Assembly: GCF_016907695.1 (NCBI RefSeq)
Contig: NZ_JAFBCK010000001.1
Location: forward strand, 5,816,001-5,880,000
Origin: Actinokineospora baliensis
GTDB lineage: Bacteria; Actinomycetota; Actinomycetes; Mycobacteriales; Pseudonocardiaceae
Direction: 5' to 3'
Length of the DNA: 64,000 bases
Made by a program: the position numbers and the translations under genes. Below are positions 1 to 8,337 of this stretch, in pieces. The notes beneath the pieces are model-generated. The model had not been told where the DNA came from, ran no database searches, and saw only the letters and a list, made by a program, of their open reading frames with translations. Numbering within the stretch: the first letter of the stretch is position 1; every line of letters starts with the position of its first letter.

Positions 1-3000
1 GGACCTATGCCCGGTACGCACAAGCAGTTCGGCGGCGGCGATGCCCGATCCCGCCTGGTGACCGTGGTGCACGGCGATGTCGGTCCAGAGCCGCACCGCC
101 TGCGGTAGCAGGCCGAACTCGGCGACCTGTCGCGCGACATCGAGCCGGAGTTGGGCGGGGAGGTCTCGCTTGAGCACCTCGACCACGAGCTCGTCGGCGC
201 CGCGCACGCCATAGACCTCCAGCCAGGACTCGGCGATGTCGGCCAGCGCGCTGTCCTCGATGTTCATGGCGTAGCCGAGCGCCTTGCGGAAAACGCCCGC
301 CGCCTCGTCGTGCCGCCCGTCTTCGTGCAGGCCCGCCGCCAGCTTCCGAAGTTCGTCGCAGGAACAGAGGTGCAGCTGAGCGAGTACCGCGTCAAGCAGG
401 TCCGCCCTCGTGCGCTCAGGCGCGTCCGACCCGAAGTCCAGGTGCGCCTCCAGGAGAACACGCGGCTCGGGCTTGCCGTCGACCACGCGCCGAACCAGGT
501 CTGCCGCCTGGTCGGACATACCTTCGCGGTGCAGCAAAGGCGCCGCCTGCGCGATGAGGGCGGGTGACCTGCCCAGGGCGTCCTCCAGCACGATCGCCCG
601 GTCGGACTCGTCGCCGACCTTCAGCAGCGTGCGCACCGCCCACCAGTAGTCGTACTTCGTCATCGACGGCTCTGCGATCAGATCGCGCAAGAACGGACGG
701 GCCAGGGCGGCCTGTCCGCGCGTGGCGAGGGCATCGCCGAAGAACATGCGGTGTTCAAGCGAGAGGGGCCACGCGAGCACCTCTGCCACAAGCGATTCCG
801 GTGCTGTCCCGGCCGCAAGGACGAGGGCGACCGCCTGCCTCATCTCCGCCACGTCCACCGAGTGGTTGAGGCAGGACCTGGCCAGTGCCGCGGCGTCTTC
901 GGGGCTGTGCTCGCGGATCGCTTCGGCGCAGCCAAGTACGTGGGCAGCCGGACGTGTCGCGGCGGACTCGACCAAGAGGGCGACCGCGTCGCGCCCTTGC
1001 GCAGCCAGCAGGACTCTCGCCGCCTCGGCGAACTCGTCCGCCGTGCTGTCGACGGCCAGTGCGTTGCGCGCGGCCCACGCGGCGTCCTCGCTCAGGCCGA
1101 CCCGGCCCAGCAGTTCGGCGAGCCCCGCCCAGGTGTGCGTGCCGGTGTCGATGACCCAGTCCGCCCAGGAATCGCGGAACCGCAGCACTCCCGGCTCCGC
1201 CGAACTGCGGCGCGGGACCACATCGGGATCGGCGGCGGTGCGCGGATCCGCGCGGATCGCCGCGACGAGCTCGGTGGCCAACTCGGCGGCCGCGGCCGTC
1301 CTTTCGGCGTCGGCGAGCATCGCGATGTGCGCCATGGTGACCACGTAGTCCGGTGCCGAGCCGCTGGCCAGCCGGGTCACCAGCCGTTCGATCCTGGGTC
1401 CGCTGTCGGCCTCCAGCGCTTCGATCCCGGCGCAGATGTGCAGCAGGACATCGGGTTCGGCCCCGATGGCTTGATCTTCGAGCCAGGCGAGTGCGGCATC
1501 CCGGTCGTCGAGCACGCCCACCGCGACCACGGCTTCGATCCGGATGTAGGGCACCAGGTCGGTGTTCTCCCGCACCCGACGCAACCGTTGCACGACAACG
1601 TCTTGGTGGACCCCGATCGCGGCCAGCACACCGCGGAGCTTGGCCATCAACCGTTGCGGGTCCTCAGCCAGGCGCGAGAGCAGCAGCGCGTCGACGAGGC
1701 GGTCGACGATCTCGGTGGTGATGTCCCGGTCGACCGGGAGGTCGCCGGTCAGCAGCTTGCCCGCGAGGACGACGTGGTCGGTTCCCTTGGCGAGCAGCTC
1801 GCGCAGCACCAGGGTGAGGTCGTTGCCCTGGCTTCCCCACAGCACGAACGTGAACAGCGCGTAGTCCTGTGTGGACGGGCGCAGGCCGCGCTCGATCCAA
1901 TCGTCCATCGCGGTGAAAGCGGGGTCGATGGCGCGGGCGTGGTTGCGGGCGGCGATGAACTCGGCGAAGGACTGGTGGGAGAAGCGCAGTGTGTCCTCGG
2001 TGCGGACGAACACGCCGCTGCTGGCCAGGACCGCGCGCATGTCCTCCTCCCAGTCCGCGGGCGGCCGCGGCACGGCGGTCTGGTTGGCGAGGACCCAGTC
2101 GCGGGCCGCGTCCCACAGCGGGGTGTCGGTGTCCAGGCGCACCACGGCCAAGGCCTCGATGAGGTCGACGCGGTGGTCGTCCATCCAGATGGCGAGGGCG
2201 AGCCGGTCCGGGGTGTGTTCGAGGGTGCGGCGCAACTCGTCGCGGGTGCGTCGCCCGCTGGTCTCGTCGGTGAGCAGGTAGTCCATGAAGCGCTGGTAGA
2301 GGCTGGCGGTGCTGCGCGGCAGTTCCCGGTGGGGTTCGAGGGTGTGCGCGATGGCGGTGATGGTGGCCAGCAACGGGTTGCGCACCAGCTCGCGCAGCCT
2401 GCCGCCGCTCACCTGGCTGACGAACGCCTCGGCGCGGGCGCGGGCGGTCAGCGCGCTCTGCGCCCGGAACCAGGCGTTGGCGAACTCGGCCAGCTCCAGC
2501 GCACCGAACGGCTGGATGGTGTACGAGTCGGCGCCGACCTGGTCGAAGGGGGCCATCTCGGCGTCGGGCAGCGGGCGGGTGGTGACCACGATCCGGTAGT
2601 GCTCGGAGCGGCGCATGCGGGCGGTGATGGCGCGCACGACCTGCTCCCGGGTGGCGCGGTCGGCGATCTCGTCCAGCCCGTCGATGAACACCAGCCAGCG
2701 GGCGCCGAACGCGCGCTTGGCGAACAGGGCCGGGTCCGGCGCGCTGGTGAGCAACCGCCCGACGGCGTCCTCGACCCCGGCGGCGAGCAGGTCGCTCCAC
2801 GACCGGTCCTCGGCCAGGACGCGGGCCGGGATCCGCAGCGGCAGCACCGGTTCGCTCAGCGGCGGCTGCGCGCCCTCCACGCCGAGCCAGCAGTCGCAGA
2901 TCTGCTGCACGTACATGTTGCCCAGCGTCGACTTGCCCGCGCCGGGTTCGCCGGTGATGACCAGGTGGCCGCCGCGGTCGAGCGCCTCGCCCGCGGACAC

Positions 3001-3330
3001 GGGCCGCTCGGTGCCGTCCCCGGACGCGGCGGGATAGCCCCGGCCGGTGGTGTCGGGTTCTTCGCGGACCCGGATGCGCTGCTGCACGTACACCTTCGCC
3101 AACTCGGGGCGGCGCACCCCGAGCAGCCGGTACGGCAAGGTGTCGACGGCCTCGCGCTGGGCTTCGAGCAGGTCGACCAGGGCGGGCGTGATCTCCGGCA
3201 GGGGATCCCACCCGCGCAGTGGCGGGTGGTCGACCGGCTCGCCGCCGAAGACGACCTTGTCGATCCGGCCTGCCTGCACGACCGGTCCGGTGAAGTGGCC
3301 ACCGGTGATCTCGTTGCGCGCGTCCGCCAT
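1..3330 (-). CDS. NACHT-type STAND NTPase with N-terminal RHIM-like motif, 3' end cut by window edge
   Basis: The reading frame stays open from ATG at 3330 to base 1 (1110 codons, no stop), so the C-terminus lies outside the window. Residues 10-30 carry the motif GPVVQAG followed by GRID, resembling the bacterial amyloid signalling motifs (RHIM-like, BASS3 type) found at the N-terminus of actinobacterial NLR-like proteins. A Walker A GEPGAGKST lies at residues 127-135 and a NACHT-style Walker B VFIDGLDEI near residue 210. The rest is helical repeat-like sequence of the kind that senses ligands in STAND proteins. The gene is divergent from fprA. By family knowledge it is a regulated switch ATPase, possibly in programmed cell death or phage defence. 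No effector domain is visible, so that role is inference. A large opposite-strand ORF here is an antisense shadow. Confidence 0.85.
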   Translation of the reverse strand, partial: MADARNEITGGHFTGPVVQAGRIDKVVFGGEPVDHPPLRGWDPLPEITPALVDLLEAQREAVDTLPYRLLGVRRPELAKVYVQQRIRVREEPDTTGRGYPAASGDGTERPVSAGEALDRGGHLVITGEPGAGKSTLGNMYVQQICDCWLGVEGAQPPLSEPVLPLRIPARVLAEDRSWSDLLAAGVEDAVGRLLTSAPDPALFAKRAFGARWLVFIDGLDEIADRATREQVVRAITARMRRSEHYRIVVTTRPLPDAEMAPFDQVGADSYTIQPFGALELAEFANAWFRAQSALTARARAEAFVSQVSGGRLRELVRNPLLATITAIAHTLEPHRELPRSTASLYQRFMDYLLTDETSGRRTRDELRRTLEHTPDRLALAIWMDDHRVDLIEALAVVRLDTDTPLWDAARDWVLANQTAVPRPPADWEEDMRAVLASSGVFVRTEDTLRFSHQSFAEFIAARNHARAIDPAFTAMDDWIERGLRPSTQDYALFTFVLWGSQGNDLTLVLRELLAKGTDHVVLAGKLLTGDLPVDRDITTEIVDRLVDALLLSRLAEDPQRLMAKLRGVLAAIGVHQDVVVQRLRRVRENTDLVPYIRIEAVVAVGVLDDRDAALAWLEDQAIGAEPDVLLHICAGIEALEADSGPRIERLVTRLASGSAPDYVVTMAHIAMLADAERTAAAAELATELVAAIRADPRTAADPDVVPRRSSAEPGVLRFRDSWADWVIDTGTHTWAGLAELLGRVGLSEDAAWAARNALAVDSTADEFAEAARVLLAAQGRDAVALLVESAATRPAAHVLGCAEAIREHSPEDAAALARSCLNHSVDVAEMRQAVALVLAAGTAPESLVAEVLAWPLSLEHRMFFGDALATRGQAALARPFLRDLIAEPSMTKYDYWWAVRTLLKVGDESDRAIVLEDALGRSPALIAQAAPLLHREGMSDQAADLVRRVVDGKPEPRVLLEAHLDFGSDAPERTRADLLDAVLAQLHLCSCDELRKLAAGLHEDGRHDEAAGVFRKALGYAMNIEDSALADIAESWLEVYGVRGADELVVEVLKRDLPAQLRLDVARQVAEFGLLPQAVRLWTDIAVHHGHQAGSGIAAAELLVRTGHRS

Positions 3331-3394
3331 CAGACCCCCTGGTGGACCCACCCTAGCGAACCCGCCGGGGCGAGTAGCGGGGGTCACATCGAAC

Positions 3395-3413
3395 TTAGGT
3401 AAGCCTTCCCTTA
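3395..3413 (+). promoter_or_regulatory. Iron-box-like operator (DmdR/IdeR type) upstream of fprA
   Basis: The 19-bp sequence TTAGGTAAGCCTTCCCTTA is an imperfect inverted repeat (7 of 9 arm positions match). It agrees with about 15 of 19 positions of the DmdR/IdeR consensus, which begins TTAGGTTAG. It lies 41 bp before the fprA start, where a bound repressor would block transcription. Iron control of this gene is inference. Confidence 0.55.
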
Positions 3414-3453
3414 CTGTGAGGCGGTACCGTGTCGCCGGAGTGGGGAGTTGTTG

Positions 3454-4803
3454 GTGAGTCGTCCGCTGCGCATCGCTGTGGTCGGTGCGGGTCCCGCCGG
3501 GATCTACACCGTCGACGCGCTCATCAAGTCCGGCGCGCACGTCAGCGTGGACCTCTTCGAGCGGATGCCCGCGCCGTTCGGCCTGATCCGCTACGGGGTC
3601 GCGCCGGACCACCCGCGGATCAAGGGCATCGTGGACGCGCTGCACCGGGTGCTGGACAAGCCGGGGGTGCGGCTGTTCGGCAACGTCGACTACGGCACCG
3701 ACCTCAAGCTCGACGAGCTGCGCCAGTTCTACGACGCCGTGGTGTTCGCCACGGGAGCGGTGGCCGACCGGCCGCTGCAGGTGCCGGGGGTGGATCTGGA
3801 CGGCAGCCACGGTGCCGCCGACTTCGTGTCCTGGTACGACGGGCACCCGGACGTCGCCCGCACCTGGCCGCTGACCGCGCGGTCGGTGGCCGTCCTCGGC
3901 GCCGGGAACGTGGCGCTGGACGTGGCCAGGGTGCTGGCGAAGTCGGCCGAGGAGATGCTGGTCACCGAGATCCCGGACAACGTGCACGCGGGCCTGGCCG
4001 CCAGCGCGGTCACCGACGTGCACGTGTTCGGCAGGCGCGGCCCGGCGCAGGCCAAGTTCACCCCGCTGGAACTGCGGGAGCTGGACCACTCGCCGACCGT
4101 CGAGGTGGTCGTCGACCCCGAGGACATCGAGTTCGACGCGGGCTCCATGGCCGCGATCCGCGCGTCCAAGCAGGTCGACATGGTGGTCAAGACGTTGCAG
4201 GAGTGGGCGATCCGCGATGTCGGGACCCGCCCGCGCAGGCTGCACCTGCACTTCTTCCACTCCCCCGCCGAGATCCTCGGTGCCGACGGCAAGGTCACCG
4301 GCCTGCGCACGGAGCGCACCGAGCTCACCGGCGACGGCACCGTCCGCGGCACCGGCGTCTTCCACGACTGGGACGTGCAGGCGGTGTACCGGGCGGTCGG
4401 GTACCTGTCCTCGCACCTGGCCGACCTGCCGTTCGACCACGTGTCCGGCACCGTTCCGCACAGCCAGGGCCGGGTGCTGGACATGGACGACGACCTGGTG
4501 CCCGGCGCCTACGTCTCGGGCTGGATCAAGCGCGGCCCGATCGGCCTGATCGGGCACACCAAGGGCTGCTCGTCGGAGACCGTGGCCTCGCTGCTGGCCG
4601 ACGCGCCCACACTGCGCCCGGCGCAGCACCCGGATCCGCGCGCGGTCGTGGCGTTCCTCAACGAGCGCGGCATCGAGTTCACCACCTGGCAGGGCTGGAA
4701 GAACCTCGACGCCTACGAGCGGGCGCTTGGCGCGCCGCACGGCCGGGAGCGGATCAAGGTCGTGTCCCGGTCGGAGATGCTGCGGGCCTCCCACCAAGGG
4801 TGA
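3454..4803 (+). CDS. fprA: Ferredoxin/adrenodoxin-type NADP+ reductase (FprA-like)
   Basis: This is a cytoplasmic flavoenzyme that would pass electrons from NADPH to a ferredoxin, for example to serve P450s or iron release. Residues 11-16 are the FAD-binding GAGPAG. A second Rossmann motif VLGAGNVALD for NADP lies near residue 147. The stretch MPAPFGLIRYGVAPDH and the late GWIKRGPIGLIGHTK block are typical of the adrenodoxin reductase/FprA family, and the 449 residues match the family size. GTG at 3454 is chosen because GGGGAG at 3442-3447 lies 6 bases upstream; TTG at 3448 would overlap it. The gene is monocistronic, divergent from the NACHT gene and preceded by an iron-box-like site. No ferredoxin gene is adjacent; a P450 lies at 32.4 kb. 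A nearly identical-length ORF in another frame is a shadow. Confidence 0.93.
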   Translation: MSRPLRIAVVGAGPAGIYTVDALIKSGAHVSVDLFERMPAPFGLIRYGVAPDHPRIKGIVDALHRVLDKPGVRLFGNVDYGTDLKLDELRQFYDAVVFATGAVADRPLQVPGVDLDGSHGAADFVSWYDGHPDVARTWPLTARSVAVLGAGNVALDVARVLAKSAEEMLVTEIPDNVHAGLAASAVTDVHVFGRRGPAQAKFTPLELRELDHSPTVEVVVDPEDIEFDAGSMAAIRASKQVDMVVKTLQEWAIRDVGTRPRRLHLHFFHSPAEILGADGKVTGLRTERTELTGDGTVRGTGVFHDWDVQAVYRAVGYLSSHLADLPFDHVSGTVPHSQGRVLDMDDDLVPGAYVSGWIKRGPIGLIGHTKGCSSETVASLLADAPTLRPAQHPDPRAVVAFLNERGIEFTTWQGWKNLDAYERALGAPHGRERIKVVSRSEMLRASHQG

Positions 4804-4807
4804 GCGG

Positions 4808-5566
4808 TCACCGGCCGGACAGGCCGGTTTCCGCGACACCGCGCACGAGGTAGCGCTGCAGCACGACGAAGACCAGCACGATCGGCAGCAGCGACACCGC
4901 GGCGGCGGCGAACAGCAGCGGGATCCTCGGGTTCTGGGCGGTGAGCAGGCTCGACAGGGCGACCTGCACGGTCCACGTCGAGGAGTCCTGGGCGATCACC
5001 AGCGGCCACAGGAACTGGTTCCAGCTGCCGATGAAGTCGATCACCGCGATCGCCGCGAGCGGACCGGTCGAGTTCGGGACCACGACGCGCCAGTAGACGC
5101 CCCAGCGGGAGAGCCCGTCGAGCCGCCCGGCTTCCTCGAGCGGCACCGGGAAGTCAAGGAAGTACTGGCGGAACAGGAAGACGTTCACCGCGCTGAACAA
5201 CCCGGGGACCACCAAGCCGCGCAGGTCCGAGAGCCAGCCCAGGCTCGACACGACCACGAAGGCCGGCACGAACGTGACCGCGGCGGGCACCAACAACGTG
5301 GCGACGACCGCGTAGAGGACCTTGGGCGCGTGCCGGTACGGGATCCGCGCGAGGCCGTACCCCGCCAGCGAGCACAGAACCACCTGCCCGACCGTCTGGG
5401 CCACGGCGACAACCGTGGAGTTCAGCAGGCTGAGGACGAACGGGACATCCCGGTCGTCGAACACCTGCCCCAGCGCCGACCACCCCTCGCGCAAGAGCAC
5501 CGCGAACGGCAGCAGGAACAGCACTGCCGTCACAGCCACAGCCGTCCAGCGCGCGACCGACCGCAT
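4808..5566 (-). CDS. Carbohydrate ABC transporter permease, MalG/CUT1 type
   Basis: This is an integral membrane subunit of a sugar importer (252 aa). The N-terminus MRSVARWTAVAVTAVLFLLP is the first membrane helix, with about six helices in all. The cytoplasmic coupling motif EAGRLDGLSRWGVYWRVVVP near residue 155 is the EAA-type loop that contacts the ATPase. ATG at 5566 is chosen because it overlaps the stop of the upstream permease by one base (TGATG), indicating translational coupling. An upstream in-frame extension would run into the other permease and is arginine-rich shadow sequence. No ATP-binding subunit lies in this operon, so a shared MsiK-type ATPase elsewhere is likely, as is common in actinobacteria. 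The substrate is unknown. Confidence 0.93.
   Translation of the reverse strand: MRSVARWTAVAVTAVLFLLPFAVLLREGWSALGQVFDDRDVPFVLSLLNSTVVAVAQTVGQVVLCSLAGYGLARIPYRHAPKVLYAVVATLLVPAAVTFVPAFVVVSSLGWLSDLRGLVVPGLFSAVNVFLFRQYFLDFPVPLEEAGRLDGLSRWGVYWRVVVPNSTGPLAAIAVIDFIGSWNQFLWPLVIAQDSSTWTVQVALSSLLTAQNPRIPLLFAAAAVSLLPIVLVFVVLQRYLVRGVAETGLSGR
4810..4828. terminator. Hairpin between convergent fprA and permease genes
   Basis: ACCGGCC, five loop bases, GGCCGGT followed by TTCC. It overlaps the last codons of the minus-strand permease and could end both converging transcripts. Confidence 0.4.
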
Positions 5567-6459
5567 CAGTTCGCCCTCCGCAACAGCCGACCGGACAGCA
5601 GCGTCGCCAGCGCGATCACCAAGGCGAGCACGATCGCGCCCGCACTGCCCCGACCCAGATCCTGGCCCCCGGAACCGAGCGAGGTGTAGTACAGGTACAC
5701 CAAGGGCGGTCGGGCGAACGGCGGGTAGCCGCGCGAGTCGCCGAGGATGTTGTAGAACTCGTCGAACGCCTGGTAAGCGTTGATCAGGTTCAACGTGAGC
5801 ACGGCGATCAACGCGCCCCGCAGGCCGGGCAGCGTGATGTGCCGGAAGGTCTGCCACCCCGGCGCCGCACCGTCGATCCACGCGGCTTCGTACAGGTGCT
5901 CCGGGATCCGTTGCAGCGCGGCGAGGAACAGGATCATGTAGAACCCCAGCTGCAGCCACAGCCGGGCGGTGATCAGCACGACCCAGTACAGCGGCGGGTC
6001 AACCGTTCCGATCCACGCCTGGGATTCCCCGCCGAACCACCCGAGCACGGTGTTCGCGACCCCACTGTCCACTCCGGAGAACAGCGACATCTTCCACACC
6101 AGCGACGCGACCACGTAAGAGCAGGCGAACGGCAGGAAGTACACCGACCGGAAGAACGCGCGCGCGACCCGGATCTGGTTGACCAGCAAGGCGAGCGTGA
6201 GCGAGAGGGCGACGGTGGTCGGGATGATGAACGCAGCGAAGACGGTGAACGTGCCGATGCTGTCGAGGAACGCGCGATCGGTGAGCACATCCAAGTAGTT
6301 CGCGACGCCGACGAACTCCGTTGGTGTGACGGTGTCGCGCGCGTCGAAGAAGCTGAGGTAGGCGCTCCAGACGATCGGGACATAGGTGAAAGCCAGCAGC
6401 CCCAGGGCGAACGGTCCGACGAACAGCCAGAACGTGAGCGCGGTGCGGCGCCGGGTCAC
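5566..6459 (-). CDS. Carbohydrate ABC transporter permease, MalF/UgpA type
   Basis: This is the partner permease of the importer (297 aa). Residues from about 8 to 30 form the first helix (TFWLFVGPFALGLLAFTYVP), and about six helices follow. The EAA-type coupling loop reads EAAWIDGAAPGWQTFRHITLP near residue 205. The start is a GTG overlapping the stop of the binding-protein gene by four bases (GTGA), and its own stop overlaps the next permease, so all three genes are translationally coupled. The gene order (binding protein, MalF-like, MalG-like) is that of CUT1 sugar importers. An opposite-strand ORF over this gene is a shadow. Confidence 0.93.
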   Translation of the reverse strand: MTRRRTALTFWLFVGPFALGLLAFTYVPIVWSAYLSFFDARDTVTPTEFVGVANYLDVLTDRAFLDSIGTFTVFAAFIIPTTVALSLTLALLVNQIRVARAFFRSVYFLPFACSYVVASLVWKMSLFSGVDSGVANTVLGWFGGESQAWIGTVDPPLYWVVLITARLWLQLGFYMILFLAALQRIPEHLYEAAWIDGAAPGWQTFRHITLPGLRGALIAVLTLNLINAYQAFDEFYNILGDSRGYPPFARPPLVYLYYTSLGSGGQDLGRGSAGAIVLALVIALATLLSGRLLRRAN

Positions 6460-7694
6460 CGGTCCAACCGGGCGATCTCGTCCCGCGCCACCTCCAGCGC
6501 CGCCCGCAACTCCCCCGCCGGATCCGCGCCCTGCCTGGCGATCCGCGACACCGCGTCGGACAGGGCGGTGTTGGCGCGCGACGACCAGCGGGCGGGGCTG
6601 GCGATGCGGCCGCTGCGGGTGACGAACTCGACGATCTCCTTGCCAGGGCCATCACGCAACGGTTCGGCTTGGGCGGCAAGGGACTTGCGGGCAGGCAGGT
6701 GCGCACCGAAGGCGGTGGCGAACTCGGTTTGGTGGTCGGCCTTGTCGACCCACAACCACTTCACGTACGCCTTGGCCGCGACGACATCGGCGCTGCGCGC
6801 GTTCACCATCGCGCTGTAGGCGCCGACCGGCACCGACTCGGCGCCCGAGGCGTCCAGACGCGGGAACGGCAGCACACCCACGTCGTCTCCGTGCGCGGCG
6901 ACGATCTTCGGCAGGTTCCACAGCCCGGTCCACTGCATCGCGGCGAGACCGTCGACGAACGCGCCGGGATCGGACCAGTCGGTGGGTGCGCCGAGCAGCA
7001 GGCTGGAGTTGAGGTCGCGCAGCTTGCCGAACGCGGTGGCCGCGCGCGGGTCGTCGAAACCGGGCGCTTTGCCGTCCTGGGACAGGAAATCCAGGCCCGC
7101 CGACCACAGCAGCGGCGCGGTCAGCACCCCGACACCGCCGTCGTTGCCCGCGAACAGGCCTTTCACGCCGCTCGCCGTGAGGCGCTTGGTCGCGTCGACC
7201 AACTCGTCCACGGTGCGCGGCGGGGCGATGCCCGCCTTTTCCAGCAGGCTCCGCCGGTAGTAGAGGACCTGGGTGTCGATGGCCTGCGGGATGCCGTAGA
7301 GCGCGCCGTCGACGGTCTGGGAGTCCAGCAAGGTTCGCACGAAGTCGTCGCGGGTGTCCCCGAGCAGGTCGTCGAGCGGCACGACCTGCTTCTGCCGCAC
7401 CCAGTCGACCTTGACCTGCGCCTCGAAGATGTCCGGCACGGCGCCTGCGCGCAGCGCGGTGACGATCTTCGAGTCGTAGTCGCCGGGGTTCCACTGCACC
7501 TCGACCTTCGCCCCCGGATAGGCGGCGGCGTAACGGCGAACGGCGTCTTGGACGCCGTCTTCCCCGTACGCGTGGTACCAGTGCCGAAGTGGGCCGTCAG
7601 CGGCTCCGCCCCTGCCGGTGTCGGACCCGCACCCGGCCAGCCCCAACAACCCCGCCGCCACCAGGAACGACCGGCGATCGACCCGCGCGCCCAT
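6456..7694 (-). CDS. Extracellular solute-binding lipoprotein of sugar ABC importer
   Basis: This 412-aa lipoprotein would capture sugar outside the cell for the two permeases downstream. The N-terminus MGARVDRRSFLVAAGLLGLAGC has twin arginines followed by a hydrophobic stretch and a lipobox ending in Cys22, pointing to Tat export and lipid anchoring. The mature part has the family-1 solute-binding pattern (PGAKVEVQW, YGIPQAIDTQVLYYRRSLLEKAG, DPGAFVDGLAAMQWTGLWNLP). ATG at 7694 is chosen for the strong GGGGAGGG ribosome site just upstream and because it places the signal peptide at the N-terminus; an upstream in-frame extension lacks both. It is the first gene of the operon. No linked regulator or glycosidase indicates the sugar. 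Confidence 0.93.
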   Translation of the reverse strand: MGARVDRRSFLVAAGLLGLAGCGSDTGRGGAADGPLRHWYHAYGEDGVQDAVRRYAAAYPGAKVEVQWNPGDYDSKIVTALRAGAVPDIFEAQVKVDWVRQKQVVPLDDLLGDTRDDFVRTLLDSQTVDGALYGIPQAIDTQVLYYRRSLLEKAGIAPPRTVDELVDATKRLTASGVKGLFAGNDGGVGVLTAPLLWSAGLDFLSQDGKAPGFDDPRAATAFGKLRDLNSSLLLGAPTDWSDPGAFVDGLAAMQWTGLWNLPKIVAAHGDDVGVLPFPRLDASGAESVPVGAYSAMVNARSADVVAAKAYVKWLWVDKADHQTEFATAFGAHLPARKSLAAQAEPLRDGPGKEIVEFVTRSGRIASPARWSSRANTALSDAVSRIARQGADPAGELRAALEVARDEIARLDR

Positions 7695-7804
7695 GGCACC
7701 CTCCCCAGACTCGTCCTGAGGAAGATTGTCGAACCCCGGTGATCTTCTGTCGACTTTTCCCACCAGGAGGACCCCCGAGGTCCCTCCCGGCGGAAAAGGG
7801 GTAC

Positions 7805-7942
7805 TCAGCCCTGCCCGGAGACCTCCGGTGCCGCGGTGTCGGTCGCGGTGTCGGGGGTCTGCGGGGCGGGCTCAGGCGCGTGGTCGGCCTGCAGGTCGAT
7901 GAGACGGGTACGGCGCGGGTTGGCAACACCAGTGAAAGACAT
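7805..7942 (-). CDS. Small 45-residue hypothetical protein
   Basis: The translation MSFTGVANPRRTRLIDLQAD continues with an Asp/Pro/Thr/Ala-rich tail to a TGA at 7805. Most third codon positions are G or C, as in real genes here, apart from the first few codons. There is no clear Shine-Dalgarno sequence. An upstream in-frame start would give 62 residues. It lies between the ABC operon and the DUF3040 gene, on the same strand as both. No family is recognised; it could be a small regulator, a peptide precursor or a chance ORF. Confidence 0.4.
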   Translation of the reverse strand: MSFTGVANPRRTRLIDLQADHAPEPAPQTPDTATDTAAPEVSGQG

Positions 7943-7989
7943 GTGCCTGATGTACCAAGGGGCACCGGTACCCCAAACGTTGACCCCGG

Positions 7990-8262
7990 TCACTTTTGAT
8001 CTTGGTCACGTCCCGGGGCGAGCAGGAACAGCACCGACCCGGCCATCGCGCAGATCACCAGCAGCGGCACCCCGATCAGCAGCCCGACCGGCGCCAGGAA
8101 CGCCGCGGCCGCGGCGAACCCGCGCCTGCCCCGGATCCCGCGCGGCGACCGGTTCGCGGCCCGCCGGAACTTGCCCACGATGTCCGGGTCGTCCTGACCC
8201 AGGCGCTGCTCGATCGCGGCCAACTGGCGCTGTTCGTAGTCGCTCAACCCCCGAGGACCCAT
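7990..8262 (-). CDS. DUF3040 family membrane protein
   Basis: This 90-aa protein starts MGPRGLSDYEQRQLAAIEQR, the conserved head of actinobacterial DUF3040 proteins (LSDYEQRxLxxIE). Two adjacent hydrophobic segments follow (about residues 48-62 and 64-82). ATG at 8262 is preceded by GGTGGTGGAG; an in-frame ORF extending further upstream lacks the family start. The function of the family is unknown; it is a small inner-membrane protein. Confidence 0.85.
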   Translation of the reverse strand: MGPRGLSDYEQRQLAAIEQRLGQDDPDIVGKFRRAANRSPRGIRGRRGFAAAAAFLAPVGLLIGVPLLVICAMAGSVLFLLAPGRDQDQK

Positions 8263-8337
8263 CACTCCACCACCCTCACCGGCTCGTGCAGCAGAGGTGC
8301 CCCGGGTTCGCGGTGGTGAAACCCGCCGCACCCGCGC

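Noticed and set aside
751..3402. 883-residue plus-strand ORF opposite the NACHT gene
   Set aside because: It is an antisense shadow: the minus strand encodes a full NACHT protein with Walker motifs, and the plus product is an unstructured Gly/Gln/Val/Arg-rich sequence.
7721..7747. GAAGAT/ATCTTC inverted pair before the ABC operon
   Set aside because: The arms are only 6 bp with a 15-bp gap and no matching regulator is adjacent, so it is too weak to call an operator.
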